43,603 bases of DNA from positions 1-43,603 of the forward strand of contig REDO01000043.1 in assembly GCA_007693435.1 (NCBI GenBank), read 5' to 3'. Of this stretch, positions 27,117 through 33,943 are shown in pieces (position 1 is the stretch's first letter; each line of letters opens with the position of its first letter). The notes beneath the pieces were generated by a model. It was given only the letters and a program-made list of their open reading frames with translations, searched no databases and had not been told where the DNA came from. Source of the DNA: Salinarimonadaceae bacterium (lineage in GTDB: Bacteria > Pseudomonadota > Alphaproteobacteria > Rhizobiales > Beijerinckiaceae). The position numbers and the translations under genes are program-made.

Positions 27117-27126
27117 ATGAATTCAT
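27117..27126. promoter_or_regulatory. Palindrome ATGAATTCAT upstream of the second aldolase
   Basis: A perfect 10-base palindrome about 115 bases before the aldolase start, in AT-rich sequence. A near copy, AATGAATGCAT at 23253-23263, lies upstream of the GntR gene, so both could be operator sites. The evidence is positional only. Confidence 0.3.
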
Positions 27127-27226
27127 AACACATAATTTGAAATCGGTTCGACGCGAAAGCCTCGGAGGAGGAGGGGATTATGCTCATGAAAACAAGGAGG
27201 ACATTTCGCGCCCGGGATTGATTGCG

Positions 27227-27410
27227 GTTCTCGACCACGTCCGGGGCGAGCAGAGTCAAACGCAGGACCCGGCACAGATAGGATTAGTTGATCGTCTCGG
27301 CTTCGGCCAACTCGGTCACCGAGGCGAGTCGACCGCTCTCCATGAGGCGCTTCCAGCGGTGGCCCGGGCGAGCGCCTTGACCATGGCCGGTCGCGCGGGG
27401 CCGCCATTCA
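27227..27410 (-). pseudogene. Decayed recombinase-associated protein
   Basis: Minus-strand translation resembles a conserved protein found with site-specific recombinases in alphaproteobacteria (pattern VKALARAHRWKRMLESGRYASxxELAAAEKINRSYVSRVLRLTLLAPDIVEAIL). Here MVKALARA (27384 downward) is followed by a one-base deletion, then HRWKRLMESGRLASVTELAEAETIN, a TAA stop where an Arg is expected, and SYLCRVLRLTLLAPDVVEN to about 27227. The frameshift and the stop in otherwise well-conserved sequence show a dead gene. It marks the right edge of the catabolic island and suggests that a mobile element once lay here. The family pattern is quoted from memory. Confidence 0.65.
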
Positions 27411-27508
27411 TTCCGTTTGACTTGGCGCAAGTTCCGAGCCGCATTCGGCATGCTACAAGCTCCGCGTCGGGTGCTCGGCATCCGCGTCGAAGATGGGGAG
27501 CCGACGAA

Positions 27509-29191
27509 GTGGTCATTGACAATACATTCTACGAGATCGCGGCGCTGATCCTGATCGCGTCAGCCGTTGGGCTGGTCGGCCTTTTTCTGCGTCAGCCTCT
27601 CATTGTCGCCTTCATCGCTGTCGGCATCCTCGCCGGGCCGGAAGTGCTCGGCATCGCCCGGTCGACTGAATACATCGCGCTCCTGTCGGAGATCAGCATC
27701 GCCGTGCTCCTGTTCCTCGTGGGGCTGAAGCTCGATGTCAGCCTTGTCCGTACGCTTGGCCCGGTCGCGCTGGCCACCGGCCTTGGCCAGGTCGCCTTTA
27801 CCGCGGTGTTCGGCTTCCTGATCTGTCTGGCGCTCGGCATCGACTGGATGACGGCGATCTATGTCGGCGTGGCGCTGACGTTCTCGAGCACGATCATTAT
27901 CGTGAAGCTCCTGTCCGACAAGCGGGAGATCGAGTCGCTGCATGGCAAGATCGCGCTGGGGTTCCTGATCGTGCAGGACATCGTGGTGGTGCTGGCGATG
28001 GTGACCTTGTCGGCCCTTGGCGTGGGCGTGGCGGAGGGCTCCGGCGCCGGGGACGTGTTGAGCGTGCTGGCAAGCGGGCTGGTCGTCCTGGCTGCCGTGG
28101 CGGTGTTCATCCGCTGGGCCGCTACCCCCCTGATGCGGGTGATCTCGCAGTCGCCCGAGCTGATGGTGATCTTCGCCGTGGGCTGGGCCGCGGGATTGGC
28201 CGCCGTCGGCGACTGGCTGGGCTTCGGCAAGGAGCTTGGAGGACTTCTCGCCGGCGTGTCGCTCGCATCGACCCCGTTTCGCGACACCATCGGCTCGCGG
28301 CTGAGCAGCCTGCGCGATTTCCTCCTGCTGTTCTTCTTCATCGCGCTGGGCGTTTCGATCGATCTGGGGACGTTGGGCGATCAGGTCGGTCCGGCCATCG
28401 TGCTGTCGCTCTTCGTATTGATCGGCAACCCGCTGATCGTGCTCGTCATCATGGGCTATATGGGCTACCGCAAGCGCACCTCCTTCCTGGCCGGCCTGAC
28501 GGTCGCCCAGATCAGTGAGTTCTCCCTGATCTTCATGGCGATGGGGGTGACCATCGGCCATGTGACGGACCAGGCCATGGGGCTCGTCACCCTGGTGGGA
28601 TTGGTGACCATTGCGTCGTCGACCTACATGATCACCTATTCTCACCAGCTCTACCGTCTGCTGGAGCCTTGGATGCATCCCTTCGAACGGCGGGTGGCGT
28701 TCCGCGAGGACGCAGGTCCTGCGCCTGAGGCAGGCGGACACCGATACGACGTGATCCTGTTCGGGCTGGGCCGCTACGGACGGGCGATCGGGGGGCGCCT
28801 GGCCGAGCACGGCTACTCAGTGTTCGGGGTGGATTTTGATCCACAAGCGCTGAAGGACTGGCGGCAGGCCGGCTTTGATGGGTGTTTCGGAGATGCGACC
28901 GATCCCGAATTTCCAAGCCATCTGCCGCTTCAGAGGGTGCGGGCCGTGATCTCGGCCGTGCCGCAGGGTTCCGGCATGCTCACCGAGGCCGATCCCCGCA
29001 TGGCGCTCATTCATGGTCTGCGCAGTCAGGGCTTTTCCGGTCCGATCGCGGTCGCCATGCACACGCCGACGGACGCGGAGATCCTAGAAGGCCAGGGAGC
29101 CGACATCATGCTCACCCCGTTCGCTGACGCGGCGGATTATGCGGTTTCCGCCGTGGAACACGCGCTGGGGGAGAAGCCCGTCGACCTATGA
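27509..29191 (+). CDS. CPA2-family monovalent cation:proton antiporter with TrkA-N domain (Kef type)
   Basis: A 560-residue inner-membrane antiporter or channel. About twelve hydrophobic segments fill residues 1-385 (Na_H_Exchanger domain; conserved segments VGLKLDVS, FSSTIIIVKLLSDKREI, LIVQDIVVV, AQISEFSLI). A cytoplasmic RCK/TrkA-N nucleotide-binding domain follows (about 405-540; GLGRYGRAIGGRLAEHGY and GVDFD). It probably exchanges K+ or Na+ for H+ under control of NAD(H). The start is GTG at 27509 with GGGGAG nine bases before it; upstream frame sequence is not part of the protein. It stands alone between the catabolic island and the tRNA cluster. Kef-type efflux is the family role; the ion is not determined. 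Confidence 0.9.
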   Translation: MVIDNTFYEIAALILIASAVGLVGLFLRQPLIVAFIAVGILAGPEVLGIARSTEYIALLSEISIAVLLFLVGLKLDVSLVRTLGPVALATGLGQVAFTAVFGFLICLALGIDWMTAIYVGVALTFSSTIIIVKLLSDKREIESLHGKIALGFLIVQDIVVVLAMVTLSALGVGVAEGSGAGDVLSVLASGLVVLAAVAVFIRWAATPLMRVISQSPELMVIFAVGWAAGLAAVGDWLGFGKELGGLLAGVSLASTPFRDTIGSRLSSLRDFLLLFFFIALGVSIDLGTLGDQVGPAIVLSLFVLIGNPLIVLVIMGYMGYRKRTSFLAGLTVAQISEFSLIFMAMGVTIGHVTDQAMGLVTLVGLVTIASSTYMITYSHQLYRLLEPWMHPFERRVAFREDAGPAPEAGGHRYDVILFGLGRYGRAIGGRLAEHGYSVFGVDFDPQALKDWRQAGFDGCFGDATDPEFPSHLPLQRVRAVISAVPQGSGMLTEADPRMALIHGLRSQGFSGPIAVAMHTPTDAEILEGQGADIMLTPFADAADYAVSAVEHALGEKPVDL

Positions 29192-29197
29192 TCAATC

Positions 29198-29229
29198 CAG
29201 GCCGCTTCGAATGCTTCACGCCCGGCCTG
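29198..29229 (+). terminator. Possible hairpin after the antiporter gene
   Basis: CAGGCCG (29198-29204) can pair with CGGCCTG (29223-29229) across an 18-base loop just after the stop codon. No T-run follows, so this is weak. Nothing else stands out up to the tRNA at 29381. Confidence 0.25.
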
Positions 29230-29380
29230 ACTACTACTTCGTCAAGCCCTCGTGGCGCAGTGATGGTGACCGGTCCAAGATAGCATTTTTGCCTCGGCCG
29301 CGCGCTGCGCTACGCCAAAGGCTCCGCGAGCGGCCTCCTGCACCATCACAAGGGACACGGCCGGCTGTACAGAGACTGGT

Positions 29381-29455
29381 TGGCTGGGGCGCCAGGATTC
29401 GAACCTGGGAATGGCGGTACCAAAAACCGCTGCCTTACCACTTGGCTACGCCCCA
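29381..29455 (-). tRNA. tRNA-Gln (anticodon TTG)
   Basis: On the minus strand the sequence folds as a full cloverleaf: acceptor TGGGGCG pairing with CGCCCCA, D arm GCC...GGC, anticodon stem GCGGT/ACCGC with loop TTTTGGT (anticodon TTG), T arm containing GGTTCGAATCC, discriminator G and an encoded CCA. Confidence 0.95.
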
Positions 29456-29579
29456 TCGCGCGGGCCGGGAACATAGTGGGGGTTCGGGGGCTTGGCAATG
29501 GCGTTTCGATTGGCTGAAACCCGATTTTGCCGCTTGCGGCGCGGCGCCGCGACCGCTATACGAACCGCGCCAGCGCAAT

Positions 29580-29656
29580 CGGAGTGTAGCGCAGCCTGGT
29601 AGCGCACCTCGTTCGGGACGAGGGGGTCGCAGGTTCGAATCCTGCCACTCCGACCA
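29580..29656 (+). tRNA. tRNA-Pro (anticodon CGG)
   Basis: A complete cloverleaf: acceptor CGGAGTG with CACTCCG, anticodon stem CCTCG/CGAGG with loop TTCGGGA (anticodon CGG), T arm GCAGGTTCGAATCCTGC, discriminator A and encoded CCA. It is divergent from tRNA-Gln, with about 125 bases between. Its 3' end is copied in degenerate form at 30766-30841. Confidence 0.96.
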
Positions 29657-30173
29657 TTACGCTCCAATCGTTTAGGCCTCCCGCGCCGGCCCGCTTTTCC
29701 CCCACCCCGACAGATAGCCCGACAGATGTCGCGGCGTTTCGCGATTCCGTGGCGCGCGCGCTCCTGGTGATCGGGGAGGTGCTGCGTGATCACGCGCCCC
29801 GTCGGTTCCCCCTGTAGTTCTGCCGCATCCGCCACGCCGCCCAGATCAGCGCGGCGCGCGTGACGAACTCGTCCCATAGCGCCGCCTTCCGTTCCCGCGA
29901 AGGATCGCGTCATCAGACCGATGGGATCAAACACCCAGGTGAGATCAAACATCCGGGTTCATGCGGGCGGGCTGCTCTTGCCGGACCGATAATGTCGAAG
30001 AAATGCCGGCTGGATGCAACGAAGGCCCGATGTGGCGCGTTTGACCCACGGAGAGGCTTGGCTGCGAAGCGGTTTGATCAGGGCGAGACCCGGGGGCTTC
30101 GACAGCCGCCGATTGACTGCGCAAGGTCCGCTTTTGCCCGGCGTCCGTTGGCACGCAACGACAGGAGACTGGT
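29657..30173. other. Intergenic region downstream of tRNA-Pro
   Basis: I see no supported gene in these 517 bases. A direct repeat GATCAAACAYCC occurs at 29925-29936 and 29943-29954, 18 bases apart. Short open frames exist on both strands, but none has a ribosome site, a recognisable domain or family-like sequence; the frame that reads into tRNA-Pro is an artefact. Confidence 0.4.
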
Positions 30174-30701
30174 ATGTTCAGAACGAATTTGTTTGCGATG
30201 TCCGCACTCGGGCTATGCCTCGCCATCGCCCCCGTGATGGTGGGCGCTCCGTCGGCGCAGCCCCGAGACGAAAAAGACGCCGTGTTCGTGCCGCTTGTCG
30301 ACGCCTGCGTCTCGGCGCCCACGGTCGAGACCTGCCAGCAAGTCCGCGCCGTCGTCACCAAGTGCGCGAGCGACCTCGACCATGTGCTTTGCTCGGTCCT
30401 TTTCGAGGATTCCGAAGATGTATTCGCCGATCCCGCGCTGCTGAAGTCTTCGCAGACGACCCTTTCGGAGGCTGCGGAGGCGATCGCCGCGATGGAGTTT
30501 TCCGGCACGCCGCACAGCGACATCGACGACGCCACGCGCGCGGACGCCGAGCGTACTCTGTTGCGCGGCGACGAGAACCTCCAGTCCCATTCCGCGCCGC
30601 CGCTCATGGAAAGCGCCGAGCCGTCGCCCGCCGCGAAGGCCGGTGAGACGATCCGGCCCAACCCGACGGGCGCGGATGCGCCAATTCACAGGAGAAATTA
30701 A
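30174..30701 (+). CDS. Small secreted protein with four spaced cysteines, unknown function
   Basis: A 175-residue protein I do not recognise. A signal peptide covers about residues 1-29 (hydrophobic LFAMSALGLCLAIAPVM, cleavage near PSA-QP). The mature N-terminal part has four cysteines, Cys45, Cys54, Cys64 and Cys73, spaced C-x8-C-x9-C-x8-C in a helical-looking, acidic stretch, suggesting two disulfide bonds in the periplasm. The rest (about 90-175) is Ala, Glu, Asp and Pro rich and probably disordered. An AGGAG site precedes the ATG at 30174. It stands alone between tRNA-Pro and a degenerate tRNA-Pro copy, so it may be cargo of a small integrated element. Confidence 0.75.
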   Translation: MFRTNLFAMSALGLCLAIAPVMVGAPSAQPRDEKDAVFVPLVDACVSAPTVETCQQVRAVVTKCASDLDHVLCSVLFEDSEDVFADPALLKSSQTTLSEAAEAIAAMEFSGTPHSDIDDATRADAERTLLRGDENLQSHSAPPLMESAEPSPAAKAGETIRPNPTGADAPIHRRN

Positions 30702-30765
30702 AGGTATACTGCAATGGACTCGCTGGCGGGCGCAGTACGCGGCGATCCCGGTTGCAGCAACGATT

Positions 30766-30841
30766 CCGAGCGGCGGAAGCCTTCGGATACTTGTTCGGCA
30801 TGAGAGGGGGGGCGCCGGTTTGATTCACGCCACTCCGACCA
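30766..30841 (+). repeat. Degenerate second copy of tRNA-Pro (tRNA pseudogene or attachment-site remnant)
   Basis: The last 35 bases (30807-30841) match the 3' end of tRNA-Pro at 29622-29656 in 29 of 35 positions by eye, including an exact 13-base GCCACTCCGACCA. Upstream, CTTGTTCGGCATGAGA resembles the anticodon arm CTCGTTCGGGACGAGG, and the whole stretch has about tRNA length. The acceptor 5' strand no longer pairs, so it should not make a working tRNA. Such partial tRNA duplicates arise when an element integrates at a tRNA 3' end. Confidence 0.6.
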
Positions 30842-31215
30842 ATCACTCCTTCGGTTTAAGCGCGATCCGCTCGCCGCCGCCCGCCTGGCCCGGGAATACT
30901 CCCGACGGACGGCCCCCGCCATAGGCCGCCCGCCTGTCAGGAGCCTTGACAGCGCGGCTGTTTTCGCGCATCCGCTTCGTGCGCTCGCGCTGTTCTCCCG
31001 GCGCGGCGACGTGGCTTGAAGGATTGACGACATGGTCCGCGCGACCGCGTTCAAATCAAAAGCGATGACTACGGCGCGCGTGAAAACGACGCGCTGAGCG
31101 CTCTCGTCCCGGAGATCTCTCCCGCCGGGCGGGAGAGCGGCCCGCAGCGACGCTGGCGCGATGCGCCGTCGCCGGGTGAGAGTAGCGGGAGAGCGCTTTT
31201 CAGGAGATCATCATC
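30842..31215. other. Intergenic region before asd
   Basis: No gene is supported here. It holds a TTGACA at 30946-30951 without a good -10 partner, and a GC-rich inverted repeat at 31117-31137 described separately. The element GCGGGAGAGCG occurs twice (31130-31140 and 31188-31198). Confidence 0.4.
31117..31137. repeat. GC-rich inverted repeat upstream of asd
   Basis: CTCTCCCGC-CGG-GCGGGAGAG forms a nine-base-pair hairpin about 80 bases before the asd start. It resembles the REP-like intergenic hairpins common in Hyphomicrobiales; without a T-run it is not an obvious terminator. Confidence 0.5.
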
Positions 31216-32244
31216 ATGGGTTACAAGGTCGCCGTCGTCGGCGCCACGGGCAATGTCGGGCGCGTGTTGCTGGACATCCTTTCCGAGCGCGCCTTTCCGG
31301 CCGACGAGGTCGTCGCGCTCGCCTCCCGCCGCAGCCAGGGCAGGGAGATTTCCTTCGGCGACAAGACCCTCAAGACGAAGGCTCTCGACAATTACGATTT
31401 CTCCGACATCGACATCTGCCTGATGTCGGCGGGCGGCGACGTCTCGCGTGAATGGGCTCCGCGCATCGCCGCGCAGGGCGCCGTCGTCATCGATAATTCG
31501 AGCGCCTGGCGCTACGATCAGGACGTTCCGCTGATCGTGCCGGAGGTCAACGCCGCCGCCGTCGAAGGCTTTTCGAAGAAGAACATCATCGCCAATCCGA
31601 ACTGCTCCACGGCGCAGCTCGTCGTGGCGCTCAAGCCGCTGCACGATCGCGCCAGGATCAAGCGCGTCGTCGTCTCGACCTATCAGTCGGTCTCCGGCGC
31701 CGGCAAGGAAGGCGAGGACGAGCTCGACCGGCAGACCCGCGCGATCTATTCCATGAAGGACGCCGAGACGAAGAAGTTCCCCAAGCGCATCGCCTTCAAT
31801 CTCATTCCCCAGATCGACGTCTTCATGGAGGACGGCTACACCAAGGAGGAATGGAAGATGATGGTCGAGACGAAGAAGATCCTCGATCCGTCGATCAAGC
31901 TGACCGCGACCTGCGTGCGCGTGCCGGTCTTCGTCTCCCATTCGGAGTCGGTCAACATCGAGTTCGAAAAGCCGATCACGGCCGATGAGGCGCGCGCGAT
32001 CCTGCGCTCCGCGCCGGGCGTGCTGGTGATCGACAAGCATGAGCCCGGCGGCTACGCCACGCCGCACGACGCGACCGGCGAGGACGCGACCTACATCTCC
32101 CGCATCCGCGAGGACGCGACGGTGGAGAACGGCATCGCCTTCTGGTGCGTGTCGGACAACCTGCGCAAGGGCGCGGCGCTCAACGCCGTGCAGATCGCCG
32201 AAGTGCTGATCAACCGCCGGCTGATCTCGCCCAAGGCGGGCTGA
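31216..32244 (+). CDS. asd: Aspartate-semialdehyde dehydrogenase
   Basis: A 342-residue cytoplasmic enzyme that reduces aspartyl phosphate to aspartate semialdehyde with NADPH, the branch point to lysine/diaminopimelate, threonine and methionine. Motifs: NADP site VVGATGNVG at residues 7-15, phosphate site ASRRSQG, catalytic Cys130 in NPNCSTAQ, and the loop STYQSVSGAG. The conserved His sits in the C-terminal part. AGGAG lies nine bases before the ATG. It ends before a strong bidirectional terminator shared with the convergent cytochrome gene. Its product feeds DapA (38962-39855) in the same window. Confidence 0.96.
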   Translation: MGYKVAVVGATGNVGRVLLDILSERAFPADEVVALASRRSQGREISFGDKTLKTKALDNYDFSDIDICLMSAGGDVSREWAPRIAAQGAVVIDNSSAWRYDQDVPLIVPEVNAAAVEGFSKKNIIANPNCSTAQLVVALKPLHDRARIKRVVVSTYQSVSGAGKEGEDELDRQTRAIYSMKDAETKKFPKRIAFNLIPQIDVFMEDGYTKEEWKMMVETKKILDPSIKLTATCVRVPVFVSHSESVNIEFEKPITADEARAILRSAPGVLVIDKHEPGGYATPHDATGEDATYISRIREDATVENGIAFWCVSDNLRKGAALNAVQIAEVLINRRLISPKAG

Positions 32245-32317
32245 GCGCCCGAAACACGCCGCACTGCCCCCTTCAGGGTAGGGCTGGGGCGGCGCGCTTC
32301 GCGCGATCAGACGAATG

Positions 32318-32351
32318 AAAACGGCCGCCCCGTTCCCGAGGCGGCCGTTTT
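32318..32351. terminator. Strong bidirectional terminator between asd and cytochrome c
   Basis: AAAACGGCCGCC (32318-32329) pairs perfectly with GGCGGCCGTTTT (32340-32351) around a ten-base loop. The stem ends in T-runs when read from either side, so it can stop transcription of asd and of the convergent cytochrome gene. Confidence 0.9.
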
Positions 32352-32376
32352 GATTCCAGCGTCTATCGCAGCGCGG

Positions 32377-32988
32377 TTACTGCGCGGCGGGGGTCTCGAC
32401 CTCAACCTCTGCTTCGGCCTCCTCATCGTCGCGCACGACCGCAGCGGCTTCGGGCAGCGGGGCCGGGTTGTCGGAGAGCGAGCGCATGTAGAGGATGATG
32501 TCTGCGCGGGTCTGGGGGTTGCGCAGGCCGGCATAGGCCATCGTGGTGCCCGGGAGGTAGGCGCGCGGGTTCTCGAAGAAAGCGTCGAGCTCTTCGAAGC
32601 CCCAGACCTCGCCATCAGCGGCGCGGGCGCTCAGGGCTGCGGAATAGCCGAAGCCCGGGTTGTTCGCCTTGCCCTGCTCGACGACGTCCCAGAGGTTCGG
32701 GCCGACGCGGTTGTCGCCGCCCTCGTTGAAGCTGTGGCAGGAGGCGCAGGCGCGCGCTGCGCTCTCGCCGCGGTCGAGGCTGGCGCTTGCGAGGCGAATC
32801 GGAAGCGGCTCGACTTGCGGGACGTCGGCGACGATCGTCGCGCCGGCCTCGACTTCCGGCAGAACCAGGGAGCCATGGGTCGCGGGGCGCGGCGTGAACA
32901 TCATCCCGGCGAAGATGCTCAATCCGACGACGAACAGCAACGCGCCAAGCACGGCGCCCATGATCTTGTTGAGCTCGAAAGAGTCCAT
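32377..32988 (-). CDS. Membrane-anchored class I cytochrome c (CycM-like)
   Basis: A 203-residue cytochrome held in the inner membrane by one uncleaved N-terminal helix (about residues 10-30), with the haem domain in the periplasm. Haem binding: CASCH with Cys81, Cys84 and His85; axial Met150 in GTTMAYAG; ILYMRSLS ends the fold. The C-terminal 25 residues are acidic and repetitive (DDEEAEAEVEVE). This matches the CycM-type cytochromes of alphaproteobacteria, which pass electrons from the bc1 complex to oxidase. The ATG at 32988 starts the anchor helix. It is divergent from the ABC exporter operon, with an inverted repeat at 33078-33107 between them. Confidence 0.9.
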   Translation of the reverse strand: MDSFELNKIMGAVLGALLFVVGLSIFAGMMFTPRPATHGSLVLPEVEAGATIVADVPQVEPLPIRLASASLDRGESAARACASCHSFNEGGDNRVGPNLWDVVEQGKANNPGFGYSAALSARAADGEVWGFEELDAFFENPRAYLPGTTMAYAGLRNPQTRADIILYMRSLSDNPAPLPEAAAVVRDDEEAEAEVEVETPAAQ

Positions 32989-33077
32989 GCCGCAGCTCCG
33001 GTCCGCTCGCACGCGGACGTCATGTTGTGATTCTTGTCGCGACTCTGAGGGAGCCGCGTCGCGGCGGTTGCTTAGCG

Positions 33078-33107
33078 CCTTTTTGATGGGTTTGACAATC
33101 AAAAAGG
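33078..33107. repeat. Perfect 10-bp inverted repeat between divergent genes
   Basis: CCTTTTTGAT (33078-33087) and ATCAAAAAGG (33098-33107) are exact reverse complements separated by ten bases (GGGTTTGACA). It lies about 90 bases before the cytochrome start and 110 before the ABC start. It could be a regulator site or an RNA hairpin in a leader. Its centre-to-centre spacing of about 20 bases suits a dimeric regulator. Confidence 0.55.
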
Positions 33108-33217
33108 GATGTCCGGGCAGGGCCTCTCGGTCGCATGCGCGTCCGGCCGTCGCCGCCGGACAGGCGGCTTGAGAAAAATCATGTCGCCGTTCGCTCTCAC
33201 GCGTTACGCAGCCTGAC

Positions 33218-33943
33218 ATGGAAGAGCGCGCCGAAGAGACGCGGCCCCTGATCCGGACGAGCGGGCTGACGAAGGTGTACAATTCCGGCGACCTCGCCGT
33301 GCACGCGCTGCGCGGCGTCGATTTCGAGGCGCGCGCCGGCGAGTTCGTGGTCATGCTCGGGCCGTCGGGTTCGGGCAAGTCGACGTTCCTGAATATCGTG
33401 GGCGGTCTCGACCGGGCGACTTCGGGCGAGACGATCTTCGCCGGGCGCGACATCGCGACGATGAGCGACAGGGAGTTGACGCTCTACCGGCGCGATCATG
33501 TCGGCTTCGTCTTCCAGTTCTACAATCTCGCCCCCAGCCTGACGGCGCGGGAGAACGTCGCCCTCGTGACCGAGATCGCCCACGATCCGATGCGCCCGGA
33601 AGAGGCGCTCGAGATCGTCGGACTTGGTCCGCGTATGAATCATTTTCCGGCGCAGCTCTCCGGCGGCGAACAACAGCGGGTCGCGATCGCCCGCGCCATC
33701 GCCAAGCGCCCCGAGGTTCTGCTCTGCGATGAGCCCACTGGCGCGCTCGATTCGCGCACGGGAATCCTCGTGCTGGAGGCGCTTGCGCAGGTGAACCGCG
33801 ACTTCGGCGCGACGACGCTGGTCATCACCCACAACGTCGCCATCGGCGACATCGCCGACCGTGTGGTCACGTTCGGCGACGGCCGCATCGTGGCCGACCG
33901 GCGCAACGCCGTCCGCAAGCAGCCGCAGGAGGTCTCCTGGTGA
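33218..33943 (+). CDS. ABC exporter ATP-binding protein (MacB/LolD type)
   Basis: A 241-residue ATPase subunit of the MacB/LolD/DevA class, which powers mechanotransmission-type export across the periplasm. Walker A is GPSGSGKST (residues 48-56), the Q-loop [11 protein letters not shown], the signature LSGGEQQR (147-154), Walker B LLCDEP (168-173), and the switch His is in VITHN. It is first in a three-gene operon with an FtsX-like permease (overlap GTGA at 33940-33943) and an HlyD-like adaptor, as in DevBCA-type exporters. The ribosome site is weak. The substrate is not readable. Confidence 0.93.
   Translation: MEERAEETRPLIRTSGLTKVYNSGDLAVHALRGVDFEARAGEFVVMLGPSGSGKSTFLNIVGGLDRATSGETIFAGRDIATMSDRELTLYRRDHVGFVFQFYNLAPSLTARENVALVTEIAHDPMRPEEALEIVGLGPRMNHFPAQLSGGEQQRVAIARAIAKRPEVLLCDEPTGALDSRTGILVLEALAQVNRDFGATTLVITHNVAIGDIADRVVTFGDGRIVADRRNAVRKQPQEVSW

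Noticed and set aside
29192-29380. Possible integrase remnant between the antiporter and tRNA-Gln
   Set aside because: Neither strand gives recognisable recombinase motifs in this 190-base stretch.
29446-29952. A 168-codon minus-strand frame across tRNA-Pro
   Set aside because: Its readable part is the antisense of the tRNA gene (a common annotation artefact) and the rest resembles no family.
30698-31054. A 118-codon minus-strand frame before asd
   Set aside because: Its distinctive part is antisense to the degenerate tRNA-Pro copy; no ribosome site or domain.
31117-31137. GC-rich hairpin considered as a riboswitch or terminator for asd
   Set aside because: It has no T-run and no lysine-riboswitch features; a REP-like repeat explains it better.
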